Shown: piece after piece, positions 57,701 through 64,000 of the stretch | Layout of the letters: every line of letters starts with the position of its first letter | Position numbering within the stretch: the first letter of the stretch is position 1 | Assembly: GCA_009760855.2 (NCBI GenBank) | Contig: WPIO01000005.1 | Location: 7,660,001-7,724,000 of the forward strand | DNA: 64,000 bases | Reading direction: 5' to 3' | Source: Cristatella mucedo | Lineage: Eukaryota > Bryozoa > Phylactolaemata > Cristatellidae | The notes under the pieces: generated by a model | Database searches by the model: none | Told to the model about the DNA's origin: nothing | What the model saw: the letters and a program-made list of their open reading frames with translations, nothing else | Translations under genes and position numbers: made by a program

Positions 57701-60120
57701 CAAGTCACTCGACTGGCATCAAGCGATGCCAGATTCAATTTCTAGTCAGGTTCACCAAGCTTTTTGAAACTCGAGTATTTCAGCAGAAGGCTGGGCTTGT
57801 TTTCCATAGGGATATCAACAGACTTGTCTGGAATCGCAAACAAATGTCTTGAGAGTAATGGCTATCATATTAGGTTAGTTAGTCGCATCCTTCAGTGTGG
57901 TATTGAAGGTCATTTGCAAGCAAATTTTCATAATTTGAAGATTACACTGGCTGGCATGTCAGGCTTTGGAAGCTGAACTACAAATGGAGGCACGATGAAA
58001 GATCAAATACAGCTACAATACCAACAGGTCGAAATACGGTCAAGATCACTATAGCATGTTTACAAGGAATCCTGAGGTGCATGCGAGTAATAACAACAAT
58101 GAAATAGCATATACATAGCTATACACAAGAGAACCAGCTAAGCTCTTTCAAAGCATTTTGCATTTCCAGAAAACAAAGCATGTCAATTGGTTCGACATAA
58201 CATGCATACTTTTTTAGAAAACAATGGCACACAAAGGTCAGTTTGCTACAAAGTGGCAAAGGCTGCTGAATTAACAAACAATTTACCAGGCAGATCACAT
58301 AGGTGAAGAAAAATAGATGACAACTTCACCTAATAGCAATATAACATTCCTAAATCCTCTTATACCCGTCACTGCTATCAGACTGTTTTCATGGCTGCAA
58401 CTATCCGACATGCATAATAATAATAATACACTTGATAAAGCGCCCTCAGAGAACTCAATCCCTATATAGGTGCTTTAGATTGCTGCACAGGAAACGCTAT
58501 CGAATGGTGAGTGGTATCATGCTTGATAAACAACATGAATAACATGATTAGGAGTGACATGCACACGGTCAGCATGCAAATGTGGTTAGTAGCAGCTTGC
58601 ACAGTGTCAGCACGCATAAGCACATGAATGACGAATCACGAGGACCCACTAAATGCTGTCCTAAATAGGTGCGTTTTAAAGTTCTTTTTAAATGTGGTCA
58701 AGTCAGGGGATGCTCTGATGCAAGTCGGAAATGAGTTCCAGGCTTTGAGAGCACACAAACTAAATGCACTGTCTCCAAAGGATTTGAGGCATGTACGAGA
58801 TATTGGTAAACTGTGAGATTCCGAAAAGCAGTTGGTACGATGCTTGGCCTGATGGGGGGAGTAGATCTGAGAGACAGACTGGAGCCAAAGAATGAAGTGA
58901 CCTAAAAGTGAGCTACAAAACCTTGAAGTCGATCCGTTGCTTGACCGGTAGCCAGTGCGGTGTGATGTGGCAACTGTGACGCTCACGACAGACAAGCCTA
59001 GCTGAAGTTTTGCAACAGCTGTAAGTGCAAGTAGTGAGTTACAGAAGCAAGACGGGATTTCACAGATGCATGGACCAACTTGTGTGGTATCCTTATCTAA
59101 ATGTGGTATCCTTATCTAAACAAGACCGAATTTTAGCATGTTATGTAGCTGAAAGTAGACAGACTCGACTGTGGAGCTGATGTGGACGTCTAACGAAAGG
59201 TCAGTCCTTTGGAACATTACACCTAGATTTCGTGCAGAGGCAGTCAGTCACAACCAATAGAAACTTCACACATAACATTTCAAATTCACAATAGAAAATA
59301 TATGTGCATACTTTTCTTAATCAGCAGCAAGCTAAAATACATCAAGATACAGCCAGGCAAACACTGCTAAATAGAACGGAAGTGAAAACCTAATTCGTGG
59401 TTATGGCTTCCTTATTACCAAGGATCAGTCATGCAATGATGCCAATCTTACCTGCACATCCATCGCTTGGGGTAGCACGGTTCGATAGCCTAGAGTTGGC
59501 CCGAAGGTCCGGCTCCGATGTTGAATCACTTCCGGATGCTGGAGGTGAAATACGCCAGTGCTTTTGCTCATTGACGTCTCCATCACTCTCGACTAACTCG
59601 TGATCAAGGTCCAGGCAAGGACCTTGACTTACAGTACCGGCAGCAAAGTCTGCGTCTTCAAGATATGGGATGGCTTGCTCACTTAAAAAATCCAGCTCAC
59701 GTGGACTTTCAGGCTGACTATCGAATGGTGTTGTGTCATCTTCTACATAGTTCATATGCCGCCTGCTGCGTCTAATCTGCAGCTCGCCGTTGTTGACTCG
59801 GTCGCAAGCGATGCAGCTAAGCATCCGCTTTTTAACATGTGGCTCATCAAAAATAACGCCACTTCGGTCGCCAAGTCGAAGTGACACGAGATGGGGCGCC
59901 ATCTTCGTTAACGAACTAAAGCACTCACTGAGCGGCTCTAAGCAGCCACTGAGGTCTAGGCTGTGCAGCCGATAGCGGCTCAGCCAGCTTAGGCTAGCAT
60001 CAGTAACATGGGAGTTGCGAAGGTTCGCCTGAGCCAAGTGTGCATGACGCTGATCTTTGAAGGCATGAATGAACTTATCGTCGAGTACATGACCTTCTTC
60101 TTTGTATGCTTCTATCAAGC
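34326..60120 (-). CDS. ZYG11/ZER1: ZYG11/ZER1-family ubiquitin-ligase substrate receptor, 17 visible exons
   Basis: Spliced minus-strand gene; exons in coding order: 59452-60120, 56692-57196, 55907-56167, 55516-55810, 53190-53342, 52844-52902, 48475-48555, 47124-47178, 45118-45171, 39800-39967, 39545-39635, 39165-39247, 36048-36095, 35894-35961, 35600-35788, 35243-35340, 34326-34507. All junctions are GT-AG and keep the frame, giving about 1,018 codons, longer than the ~750-residue vertebrate proteins. The first exon or exons are not seen. The N-terminal part has leucine-rich repeats (LHSLDLSGC, LVRLDISGS, LRHLDISHA, LVSLDLSGT); the rest is ARM-like (LEFAWSTLWNITDE, GNVAEVSDLR, EVSYNAAGVLSHI, QHWAVWALCNLT, KYCPLLCAEGGLELL). 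Family members bind cullin-2/elongin complexes and recognise N-terminal glycine degrons. I cannot decide between ZYG11 and ZER1. The extra length comes from acidic, Ser-, Ala- and Arg-rich linkers between the repeats. Confidence 0.85.
35243..35340 (-). CDS. ZYG11/ZER1: ZYG11/ZER1-like exon
   Basis: 98 bp; acceptor CTCTTTCAG, donor GTAAGA. SFGPILKIV and QHWAVWALCNLTNVY. Confidence 0.85.
35600..35788 (-). CDS. ZYG11/ZER1: ZYG11/ZER1-like exon
   Basis: 189 bp; acceptor TTATTGTAG, donor GTGATG. GIEVSYNAAGVLSHIL, then RWDLNARRSINYR. Confidence 0.85.
35894..35961 (-). CDS. ZYG11/ZER1: ZYG11/ZER1-like exon
   Basis: 68 bp; acceptor CTTTTCAG, donor GTGAGC. GNVAEVSDLRSSLLQDKY is a conserved family motif. 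Confidence 0.85.
36048..36095 (-). CDS. ZYG11/ZER1: ZYG11/ZER1-like exon
   Basis: 48 bp; acceptor GTTTCAG, donor GTAAGT. Encodes MFPTREALLRNMMGLL, completing an ARM repeat. Confidence 0.8.
36595..37850 (-). mobile_element. Second-family CR1-like LINE, interrupted by an L2-like copy
   Basis: In intron DNA of the host gene. 36595-36888 encodes the C-terminus (SSSDNKLAVPFLYSKAVGN, FAGPRLWNSF); 37335-37850 continues upstream coding (FTLTHAARHDFYPSYLVEL; WLPNKASKPL) and antisense RT (the region matching 28300-28480). The two parts are separated by the L2-like insertion 36884-37335. Confidence 0.65.
36884..37335 (-). mobile_element. Short L2-like LINE copy nested in another LINE
   Basis: Starts with an (ATA)n run and ACTTGATAAAGCCCCC, has the 3' stem (one arm AGGCGCTTTACA at 36934), and encodes only the last ~70 residues (FGDRAFSSYAPKAWNSLPT, FKKNLKT). 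Strongly 5'-truncated. Confidence 0.75.
37919..38130 (-). mobile_element. Diverged L2-like LINE 3' end
   Basis: (AAT)n tail, then CATTTGATAAAGTGCCTTCG and the 3' UTR segments seen in other copies (ACATGGTTAGGGGTGCC; GTCAGCATGCAAGTGT). Confidence 0.6.
38130..38700 (-). mobile_element. LINE reverse transcriptase relic, N-terminal half
   Basis: On the minus strand YDLSDAFDTIDQDIL near 38265-38310 is the first catalytic motif of a CR1/Jockey-type RT, followed by ALAMLESYLSDLIQD. Upstream traces match the SNYRPVSN region. Decayed. Confidence 0.55.
39165..39247 (-). CDS. ZYG11/ZER1: ZYG11/ZER1-like exon
   Basis: 83 bp; acceptor TTAACAG, donor GTAAGC. DEAASNCHRFMV and GMSLFLQCNE follow directly on WNIT from the previous exon. 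Confidence 0.85.
39545..39635 (-). CDS. ZYG11/ZER1: ZYG11/ZER1-like exon
   Basis: 91 bp; acceptor TCTGCTAG, donor GTAAGA. Encodes LKLIKEKLKRREGDEVLEFA and WSTLWNIT. Confidence 0.85.
39800..39967 (-). CDS. ZYG11/ZER1: ZYG11/ZER1-like exon
   Basis: 56 codons, phase 0; acceptor ATTTTAG, donor GTAAGA. YEDLVRLLLSVIEE, IQRISIYILNSLVCRVD and KLLVGEKGAVK are ARM-repeat helices. Confidence 0.8.
40000..41150. other. Intron sequence without recognised features
   Basis: Part of the long intron between host exons 45118-45171 and 39800-39967. Short frames on both strands show no family resemblance. Confidence 0.4.
41160..41470 (+). mobile_element. L2-like LINE relic, C-terminal RT part, plus strand
   Basis: Reads HQDFCNSLFAGHPAGAI and QQLRLPAVNV, related to the SGLVFCNSLFTGLPA region of the copy at 8394-9690. 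Decayed. Confidence 0.55.
41735..42600 (+). mobile_element. L2-like LINE relic, mid-RT part, plus strand
   Basis: Plus-strand traces of GVPG..., a TATGCTGACGACACACAAGC segment encoding YADDTQ near 41847, then DEHISSTVKSAYFHL (42122-42166). At 42420-42600 follows antisense 3'-end LINE sequence (TTTGAGATAGTACCCTCAGA), which belongs to a separate minus-strand copy. Confidence 0.6.
43165..43240 (+). mobile_element. L2-like LINE 3' end, plus strand
   Basis: ATATGTAAAGTGCAGAGAAA, then TAGTGGCGCTATCAAATGAT: a decayed copy of the LINE 3' stem-loop. Confidence 0.5.
44264..44386. repeat. Tandem duplication of a ~62-bp unit
   Basis: GATAGAATTTCAATG(A/G)ATTA through CTTATATAATCTTTGTG(T/C)AG occurs twice in direct succession with few differences. 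Confidence 0.8.
45118..45171 (-). CDS. ZYG11/ZER1: ZYG11/ZER1-like exon
   Basis: 54 bp, phase 0 at both ends; acceptor TACTGCTGTAG, donor GTAAGC. Encodes MLRNGLLTLCHFTIPEDV, a strongly conserved family segment. Confidence 0.8.
45676..46655 (-). mobile_element. L2-like LINE copy in a host-gene intron
   Basis: (AAT)n tail, GCACTTGATAAAGCGCCCTC and the 3' hairpin, then C-terminal RT in antisense (45746-46153; KSFGDRAFSSYPPRAW), mid RT (46167-46448; TSRLDFCNPLLFGLPA) and ARNVGVMFQSYFLLDDH (46458-46655). 5'-truncated. Two frame breaks. Confidence 0.8.
47124..47178 (-). CDS. ZYG11/ZER1: ZYG11/ZER1-like exon
   Basis: 55 bp; acceptor ATGCTTGTAG, donor GTAGGT. Encodes HVVRTLFDGMQRHEREKT, as expected before the RNG-LTLC segment. 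Confidence 0.7.
48174..48331 (-). mobile_element. tRNA-derived SINE, copy 2
   Basis: On the minus strand: TGGTTTGGCCCAGTGGGTAA (A box), B-box GGGCTCGAGCCC, then ATATGTGAAGTGCCTGAATA and AGTTCTCTTAAGGAACTATA, the LINE-like tail. It lies in an intron. Confidence 0.7.
48475..48555 (-). CDS. ZYG11/ZER1: ZYG11/ZER1-like exon, boundaries less certain
   Basis: 81 bp chosen because acceptor TTATCCTTAG and donor GTATTT keep phase with both neighbours. Encodes HLLCLAFALSKLLVQK, weaker in family resemblance than the other exons. Confidence 0.5.
48600..52840. other. Intron sequence without recognised features
   Basis: The long intron between host exons 52844-52902 and 48475-48555. I found no clear mobile-element coding segment; small frames are not supported. 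Confidence 0.4.
52844..52902 (-). CDS. ZYG11/ZER1: ZYG11/ZER1-like exon
   Basis: 59 bp; acceptor TGTATTGCAG, donor GTCAGT. Encodes LLCNVMRENPDKANVQISG, an ARM-like helix pair. Confidence 0.7.
53190..53342 (-). CDS. ZYG11/ZER1: ZYG11/ZER1-like exon: TGDAN motif
   Basis: 51 codons, phase 0 at both ends. VTGDANASQIVESL and RPEAAVECLNNLF match the family's conserved segment after the LRRs. Confidence 0.8.
54316..54457 (-). mobile_element. tRNA-derived SINE, copy 3
   Basis: On the minus strand: GCCGAGCTGGTTTGGCCCAA, A box, GGTCGTGGGCTCGAGCCC (B box), then ATGTAAAGCGCCTGAATAGT and a tail ending ACAAATGAATTATTTTATT. A closely related B-box fragment (GGTCGTGGGTTCGAGTTC) lies at about 54576-54600. 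Confidence 0.7.
54643..54735. repeat. (CA)n microsatellite
   Basis: About 45 CA units, with CG interruptions at the left. Confidence 0.95.
55516..55810 (-). CDS. ZYG11/ZER1: ZYG11/ZER1-like exon: acidic linker then start of ARM region
   Basis: Acceptor CACCTACAG, donor GTAAGC, exit phase 0. Acidic SDFYSDDNDDDERDLEVP, an Arg-rich stretch (GRRRPRRRP), then LEFLGLLGCTNDAC, a family signature at the LRR/ARM boundary. Confidence 0.75.
55907..56167 (-). CDS. ZYG11/ZER1: ZYG11/ZER1-like exon: leucine-rich repeats
   Basis: Acceptor CTCGCACAG, donor GTATGT. The join creates LRHLDISHAKQ across the boundary; LVSLDLSGTNLPG follows. The 96-bp downstream intron is open in the same frame, so retention would not stop translation, but the splice signals are good. 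Confidence 0.7.
56692..57196 (-). CDS. ZYG11/ZER1: ZYG11/ZER1-like exon: low-complexity linker and leucine-rich repeats
   Basis: Acceptor TTTTTGTAG gives the phase that joins the previous exon; donor GTGAGC. It begins with an Ala/Ser/Gly-rich segment (PPPEAAAAAQ, then SSSVSSGGSSSCS), followed by YVLRGAKRLRELT, LVRLDISGSSVPV and LPRLSSLLVHGML. It is GC-rich. Confidence 0.7.
57688..57762 (+). repeat. Possible degenerate tRNA-like (SINE head) sequence
   Basis: GAGTGGCCAAGTCACTCGAC resembles an A box and CCAGATTCAATTTC a B box, with spacing like a Leu/Ser-type tRNA. No full cloverleaf could be drawn. Confidence 0.3.
58413..59240 (-). mobile_element. L2-like LINE copy in a host-gene intron
   Basis: (ATA)n tail and ACTTGATAAAGCGCCCTCAG, then antisense C-terminal RT (58636-58995; CLKSFGDSAFSLCALKAW) and traces up to 59240. 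A 20-bp segment (TGTGGTATCCTTATCTAAA) is duplicated at about 59081-59120. More decayed than other copies. Confidence 0.75.
59452..60120 (-). CDS. ZYG11/ZER1: ZYG11/ZER1-like exon: first visible, leucine-rich repeats and acidic linker
   Basis: Acceptor ATGCATAG at its right edge, donor GTAAGA at its left edge; entry phase 1, exit phase 1. It encodes FKDQRHAHLAQANLRN, then LHSLDLSGCLEPL and LVSLRLGDRSG repeats, then a long acidic/Ser-rich segment (NYVEDDTTPFDSQPESP) without family counterpart that I recall. Confidence 0.75.
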
Positions 60121-60179
60121 CTATGCATAAAAAACACAAACTACAGTGCACGGCAAGCATGGCAACAAAGAAAAATATA

Positions 60180-61560
60180 CGATCAGCATTGACGAGTCCA
60201 CAGCTCTGCAGCTAAAGCATCACTCTTGAGTTGCTGCCGTGGCAACTAACTAGCCAAAAGCAGGACGTAGTCGTCCGACTAAGAGAACAGTGTTCAGTTT
60301 CAGCTCTAGCACACACTCTGCACACCTGAAAATCACAAGATTCATATGGGCATTGTCTTAAGGAAAATGCTGATTAGAACACTGATACATAAGATATCAT
60401 TCAGTGTCACAATTTAGGAAAATAATTCTGCTTCTCACTTGGACGTTGCATGCACTAGATGTCAAGTTTAAAGCCTCAAAGTGATTTCTAAGACACAGGC
60501 ATAACCATCAGTGCCTTACATGACCACATCAATCGAATAAGTAAGTGACAGGTATAGGACAGGGAGTTCATACTTATGGCTTGGTAGTGTATAATAAACA
60601 TAAATAATGTTCATTTTGCCTCACGATGCACTTTAGGGCGAGCTCAATGCAGTCGCTATGTGAGCATCACACATTGGCACATTGGGTAAAGACAGCATAG
60701 ATGCAGCCGAGCACAAGCCTACTGCAGGCACACGGCTGCAGTACACAACGAGCAGTCAGAACAGTTCTTCATTAAGCCGATTGACAGCACAGCTCATGCA
60801 AGGCCGTGCTTATGCTACAAGGAACATGATTTTATTCACCCCCCCCCCCGTTGATCACCTGCCAGCATGGATGAGTCAATAATTAGTAACTTGAGTTACA
60901 CATACATTTAATGTATAGAGGACATCCGAGCCAACCCTGACTACATATCTAGTACAGGTCTGGTCATATGGCTGCTTCAACGGGTTAATTTCGTCACACC
61001 AAGAGGCCACGGTAATCAACTAGCTAAGTGGCACGCAACCATACAAAAGTCACCAACAGCATCTATAGCAAAGCACAAGTAGTTAGGGTACCTTAGCTAC
61101 ACGGCAGGTATAAAAACATGCAAAAGTACCTGCTAATTTCGTGCCAGTACGACTGGCAAGCTGGATGGTAAATCCCTGAAAGCATGTACTGCATCATCAA
61201 GCAGCTAGAAGACAAGATTGCATAACTCAACACTTTTAGGACAAGACTGATCCAGCATCAGGGCTGATGATACTTGTTTATTTGCACCCACGCAAGACCA
61301 CTAATCAGCCAAGATGTCTAGCACCACATTGTAATGTAGTGTAATGAACCACATTGCCTAAGCATCAACAATACACGATGGCTTGCTTCCAATATGTATG
61401 GTAGCTCAAGCAAGTTGACATCAGATCCTTAAGTACAACATACTAAAACAAAAGCCAAGAATGCCATACCTGTTAGTAAGGATACTGACCTTTTAAAACG
61501 TATTTATTGTCCCTATATAGGCCAGCCCACCATAGGTTAGCACCTACACTCAAAAATTTC
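60180..61560. other. No recognised gene; C-run near 60840
   Basis: Upstream of the first visible host exon. A first exon of the ZYG11/ZER1-like gene may lie here or further right, but no candidate met both splice and similarity criteria. A C10-11 run is at about 60840. Confidence 0.4.
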
Positions 61561-61568
61561 CAACATGA

Positions 61569-61823
61569 CTTCTTCTTCCCTCTTCTTCTCTCCCCCTGCC
61601 TCTCCCCTCTCTCTCTCTCTCTCACACTCTCTCTCCTCTATCTCCCTCCTTACCCACTTCCCTCTCCTTCTCTTCTTCCCCCTCGCACCCTCCCACTCGC
61701 ATCCTCCTTCCTCGCACCCTCCCCCATTGCATCCTCCCCCAATGGGAGCTTCCCCCTCGCCTCCTAACCCTCAAAGCCTCCCCCTTGCACACTCCCCTCC
61801 ACACTCTCTTCCTCGCACTGCTT
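61569..61823. repeat. Long pyrimidine-rich tract (CT-rich on plus strand)
   Basis: About 250 bp composed mostly of C and T with short (CT)n runs and imperfect CCTCGCACCCTCCC-like repeats. Such tracts can form triplex DNA. Confidence 0.8.
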
Positions 61824-62084
61824 AGGATGCAACAGCCGTAAAACATTCATTGATACAGCATCTAATATTAATAATTAATAGGTCTGCATTCGACAGGATG
61901 GCTAACACTAGCGCCCAGCTTTACAAGAACTCTGCCCAGCTATGACAATATATACTCAGTAAAACCAGTGGAAATACTTTCTTCCATCTATATTAACAGC
62001 TGCCTCAAACAATTCATACTCGGTTATGTTTCTCGACATGTGCTGTAGTTAAACTAAGTACTAAAACTAATGTCAATCAACAAT

Positions 62085-62220
62085 AAATTCTACATATATG
62101 AGCTGGTAATAATATCACTCAAATTTCTGAGGAAATTACCATAAAATGTCCATCTACAAAAAATTCTACATAGATGACCTGGTAATATTACTCAGATTTC
62201 TGAGGAAATTACCACTAAAA
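62085..62220. repeat. Tandem duplication of a ~66-bp unit
   Basis: AAATTCTACATA(T/G)ATGA, then CTGGTAAT and ATTTCTGAGGAAATTACCA occur in two successive copies. Confidence 0.7.
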
Positions 62221-62499
62221 AAGAAATAAAAATAACGTCTCATCGATGAAAATTCATCTAGCAGCCAACAACTGGTTGTCACTACACATATTCAATCTTC
62301 CTGCATTCGTGAAGTATCACGAAGCCACCTTCCATAAGAAGAAAAGTGCTAATGCTTAGGATAAGTTTTCTTATGATAGAGATGCAAAGTATGCGCATCC
62401 ATGCAACATCTACAAATCAAGCAGTAGTTAGAACGAAGTTGCAATTTTGACCGAATATTTACTGTAGAGTGAATAGATATGATATCGTCGTTTGGATAG

Positions 62500-62855
62500 G
62501 CACGCTGTCGATGAGAATTAAGGGACTTCAAAGTGTGTGGCAAAACCTTGACTGATGGGGAGCCAGTGCCGGTCAGTGAAATTGGTTAGTGCGGTAATTG
62601 CCGTATTCACGACCGTGTCTCTACCTGCAGAGTTTTGCATCAACTGTAACTGCCTTATTGCACCGGCCAGAAGACCTGATAGAAGTAACTTACCGAAGTT
62701 GACACTGATGACACAATTACATTGACCAGCTCCGATGTGCTATTGTGTCTCAATACCCGAATTTCTTCTATGTTATGTAGCTGAGAGTAGGTAGAATTTA
62801 TTGTGGAGCTGATGTGGTCGTCTCTTGAAAGAGTACTTAGGAACGTGCTAGACAA
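62500..62855 (-). mobile_element. Decayed L2-like LINE, antisense RT
   Basis: On the minus strand DDHISSTINSTYSQLHNIEE (62757-62816) matches the DDHISSTVKSAYFQLHNI of the 8394-9690 copy; further left the segment matching LHWLPVKQR is visible. No tail. Confidence 0.6.
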
Positions 62856-63360
62856 TATTCTACCTGTTCTTCTGACTCAAGGCGTTTAGCTGTGCCTTGA
62901 GACAAATGTAAATCTTATAGAGACCATGATTTTAGTTTGCATGCTCCCAAAGCCTGGAACACGCTTCGATCCGCCGAGCTGGTTTGGTCCAGCGGTTTAG
63001 GTGCTAGCCCCGACCAAGGTCTGGCTGAGGTCGTGGGCTCGAGCCCCGAGGCATATGTGAAGTGCCTAAATAGAGATTAAGTTCTCTTGGGGTACTATAC
63101 AAATGAATAATATTTTTTCATATTTTATCTGATATCCTGCCATTCCCTTAGTAGACATTTAAAAAAAAGCTAAAAACTCAAACTGCTCCTCATAGCATTT
63201 TCCGGGTCCCATGTTAATTGTCCTTTGTAGGCTTGTGACTGCTAGCACTGTGCATGTTGCCACTAATAAATTGACATCTTACTTAACAGCATATGTAAAG
63301 TGCCAAGAAAGATTTAGTTCTCTTAGGGTACTATACAAGTTATTACTATTATTATTATCA
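62856..63360 (+). mobile_element. L2-like LINE 3' end, plus strand, split by a SINE
   Basis: Sense-strand C-terminus traces (LPKPGTRFDP; LKKKLKTQTAPHSIF, matching FKKNLKTHLFRTAFSGS) around the SINE at 62974-63112, then 3' UTR, TAAAGTGCC...GGGTACTATA hairpin (63291-63335) and a (TTA)n tail. Confidence 0.65.
62974..63112 (+). mobile_element. tRNA-derived SINE, copy 4
   Basis: CCGAGCTGGTTTGGTCCAGC start, A box, B box GGGCTCGAGCCC, then ATGTGAAGTGCCTAAATAGA and AGTTCTCTTGGGGTACTATA, ending in ACAAATGAATAATATT. The 3' part is homologous to the LINE 3' end. Confidence 0.75.
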
Positions 63361-63409
63361 TCATCTAGACTGCCATAGCACTTCTATCTGGGCTTTACTT
63401 GGTCACTAC

Positions 63410-63960
63410 CAAGCATCAAATTGACTTCACACACCTCTCCCTTTGACCAGCAAGTTGCTTGACTCACTTGCAACCGGCTAACCTATCCGAGCCCTTTGCT
63501 CCTTCCGAGTGCCCTTGCACCACCAGCTACTCAGCTTCCAGTGGTCTCGCTACTCCTTGCTCTCAATTGAAAACTTTTGTAAATCAGGCCTTAAGCTAGT
63601 ATACCCCTAAAGTCTCGAGATCACTTCCGGCTGCTGTCTTCAACTACAAGTTTCAGCTAAAGATGCATGTGTACCATTCAGCTTTCACTGCACCCCACAA
63701 ACTTGTCTTTTTCCCTACTGAGTGTTTGTGCGCTTACCTATGCAAGATTCATAGCACGCCACTAACCAGTACTAACTAATAACGTCTGACCCTGAGCGTC
63801 TTCTCCTGAACTTTTCCATGCTTATCTAAAAACGATACTTCTGTGATTTTGCAAGCCTGTCTAAGCACGATACTGTGCTTGTCACTAACTATTGATTACT
63901 TTTTCTCATGTGGAACATAAGCGCCTGAATAAAGATTCAGTTCTCTTACGATCCAAAGAT
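63410..63960 (+). mobile_element. LINE C-terminal relic and 3' end, plus strand
   Basis: Traces such as SRSLPAAVFNYKFQLKMHVY near 63613-63672 fit the RT C-terminus (W-N-S-L-P ... F-K-x-x-L-K-x-H); the 3' end AAGCGCCTGAATAAAGATTC is near 63919. Decayed. Confidence 0.45.
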
Positions 63961-64000
63961 CGGCTTAAGTTTTGTTATGAGAAAATACCCAGTGGCATTG

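Noticed and set aside
62974-63050. Functional tRNA gene
   Set aside because: A and B boxes are present, but no full cloverleaf forms and the sequence continues into a LINE-like tail; it is a SINE head. Same for 22782, 48174 and 54316.

Overview
This is animal (metazoan) nuclear DNA, most likely from an invertebrate; the species cannot be named from the sequence. The evidence is a multi-exon gene of the animal ZYG11/ZER1 family with GT-AG introns, many copies of CR1/L2-type LINEs, a tRNA-derived SINE, Ty3/gypsy and R2/NeSL-type relics, and CA/TA/CT microsatellites. No bacterial gene organisation is present.

Region 1 (1 to about 16.9 kb) is very AT-rich and is a decayed, virus-like Polinton/Maverick (adintovirus-like) element whose left end lies outside the window. 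Rightward genes are a basic AT-hook-like protein, three related minor-capsid-like proteins, a coiled-coil structural protein, a candidate major capsid protein, a YqaJ-type exonuclease, a fibre with phage-tail-fibre-like repeats, and a retroviral-type integrase. Leftward genes are a Cys-rich protein, a membrane protein, an unknown protein, an array of small paralogous 'SRIL' genes with one Cys-rich gene between them, an acidic protein, and a protein-primed-type family B DNA polymerase. Almost every gene begins within about 15 nt of a TATATAG-like motif, two of them sharing one palindromic CTATAG. Nearly all long genes carry frameshifts or stops, and an L2-like LINE sits inside the integrase gene, so this copy looks inactive. 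No packaging ATPase or capsid protease is visible.

Region 2 (about 16.9 to 34 kb) is a graveyard of transposons: a gypsy fragment, an R2/NeSL-type element with a restriction-like endonuclease that is split by an L2 copy, two other LINE relics (one split by a SINE), a second CR1-like family, a possible solo LTR, tandem repeats and microsatellites.

Region 3 (34.3 to 60.1 kb, minus strand) holds one host gene of the ZYG11/ZER1 family, encoding a substrate receptor of cullin-2 ubiquitin ligases. Seventeen exons join in frame to about 1,018 codons; the first exon or exons lie further right or outside the window. Its introns contain L2-like LINEs, a second LINE family, SINEs and microsatellites.

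Region 4 (60.1 to 64 kb) is intergenic or 5'-intronic DNA with a long pyrimidine tract, L2 fragments in both orientations and a SINE. The SINE and the L2-like LINEs share their 3' ends, including a stem-loop, which suggests that the LINE machinery moves the SINE.
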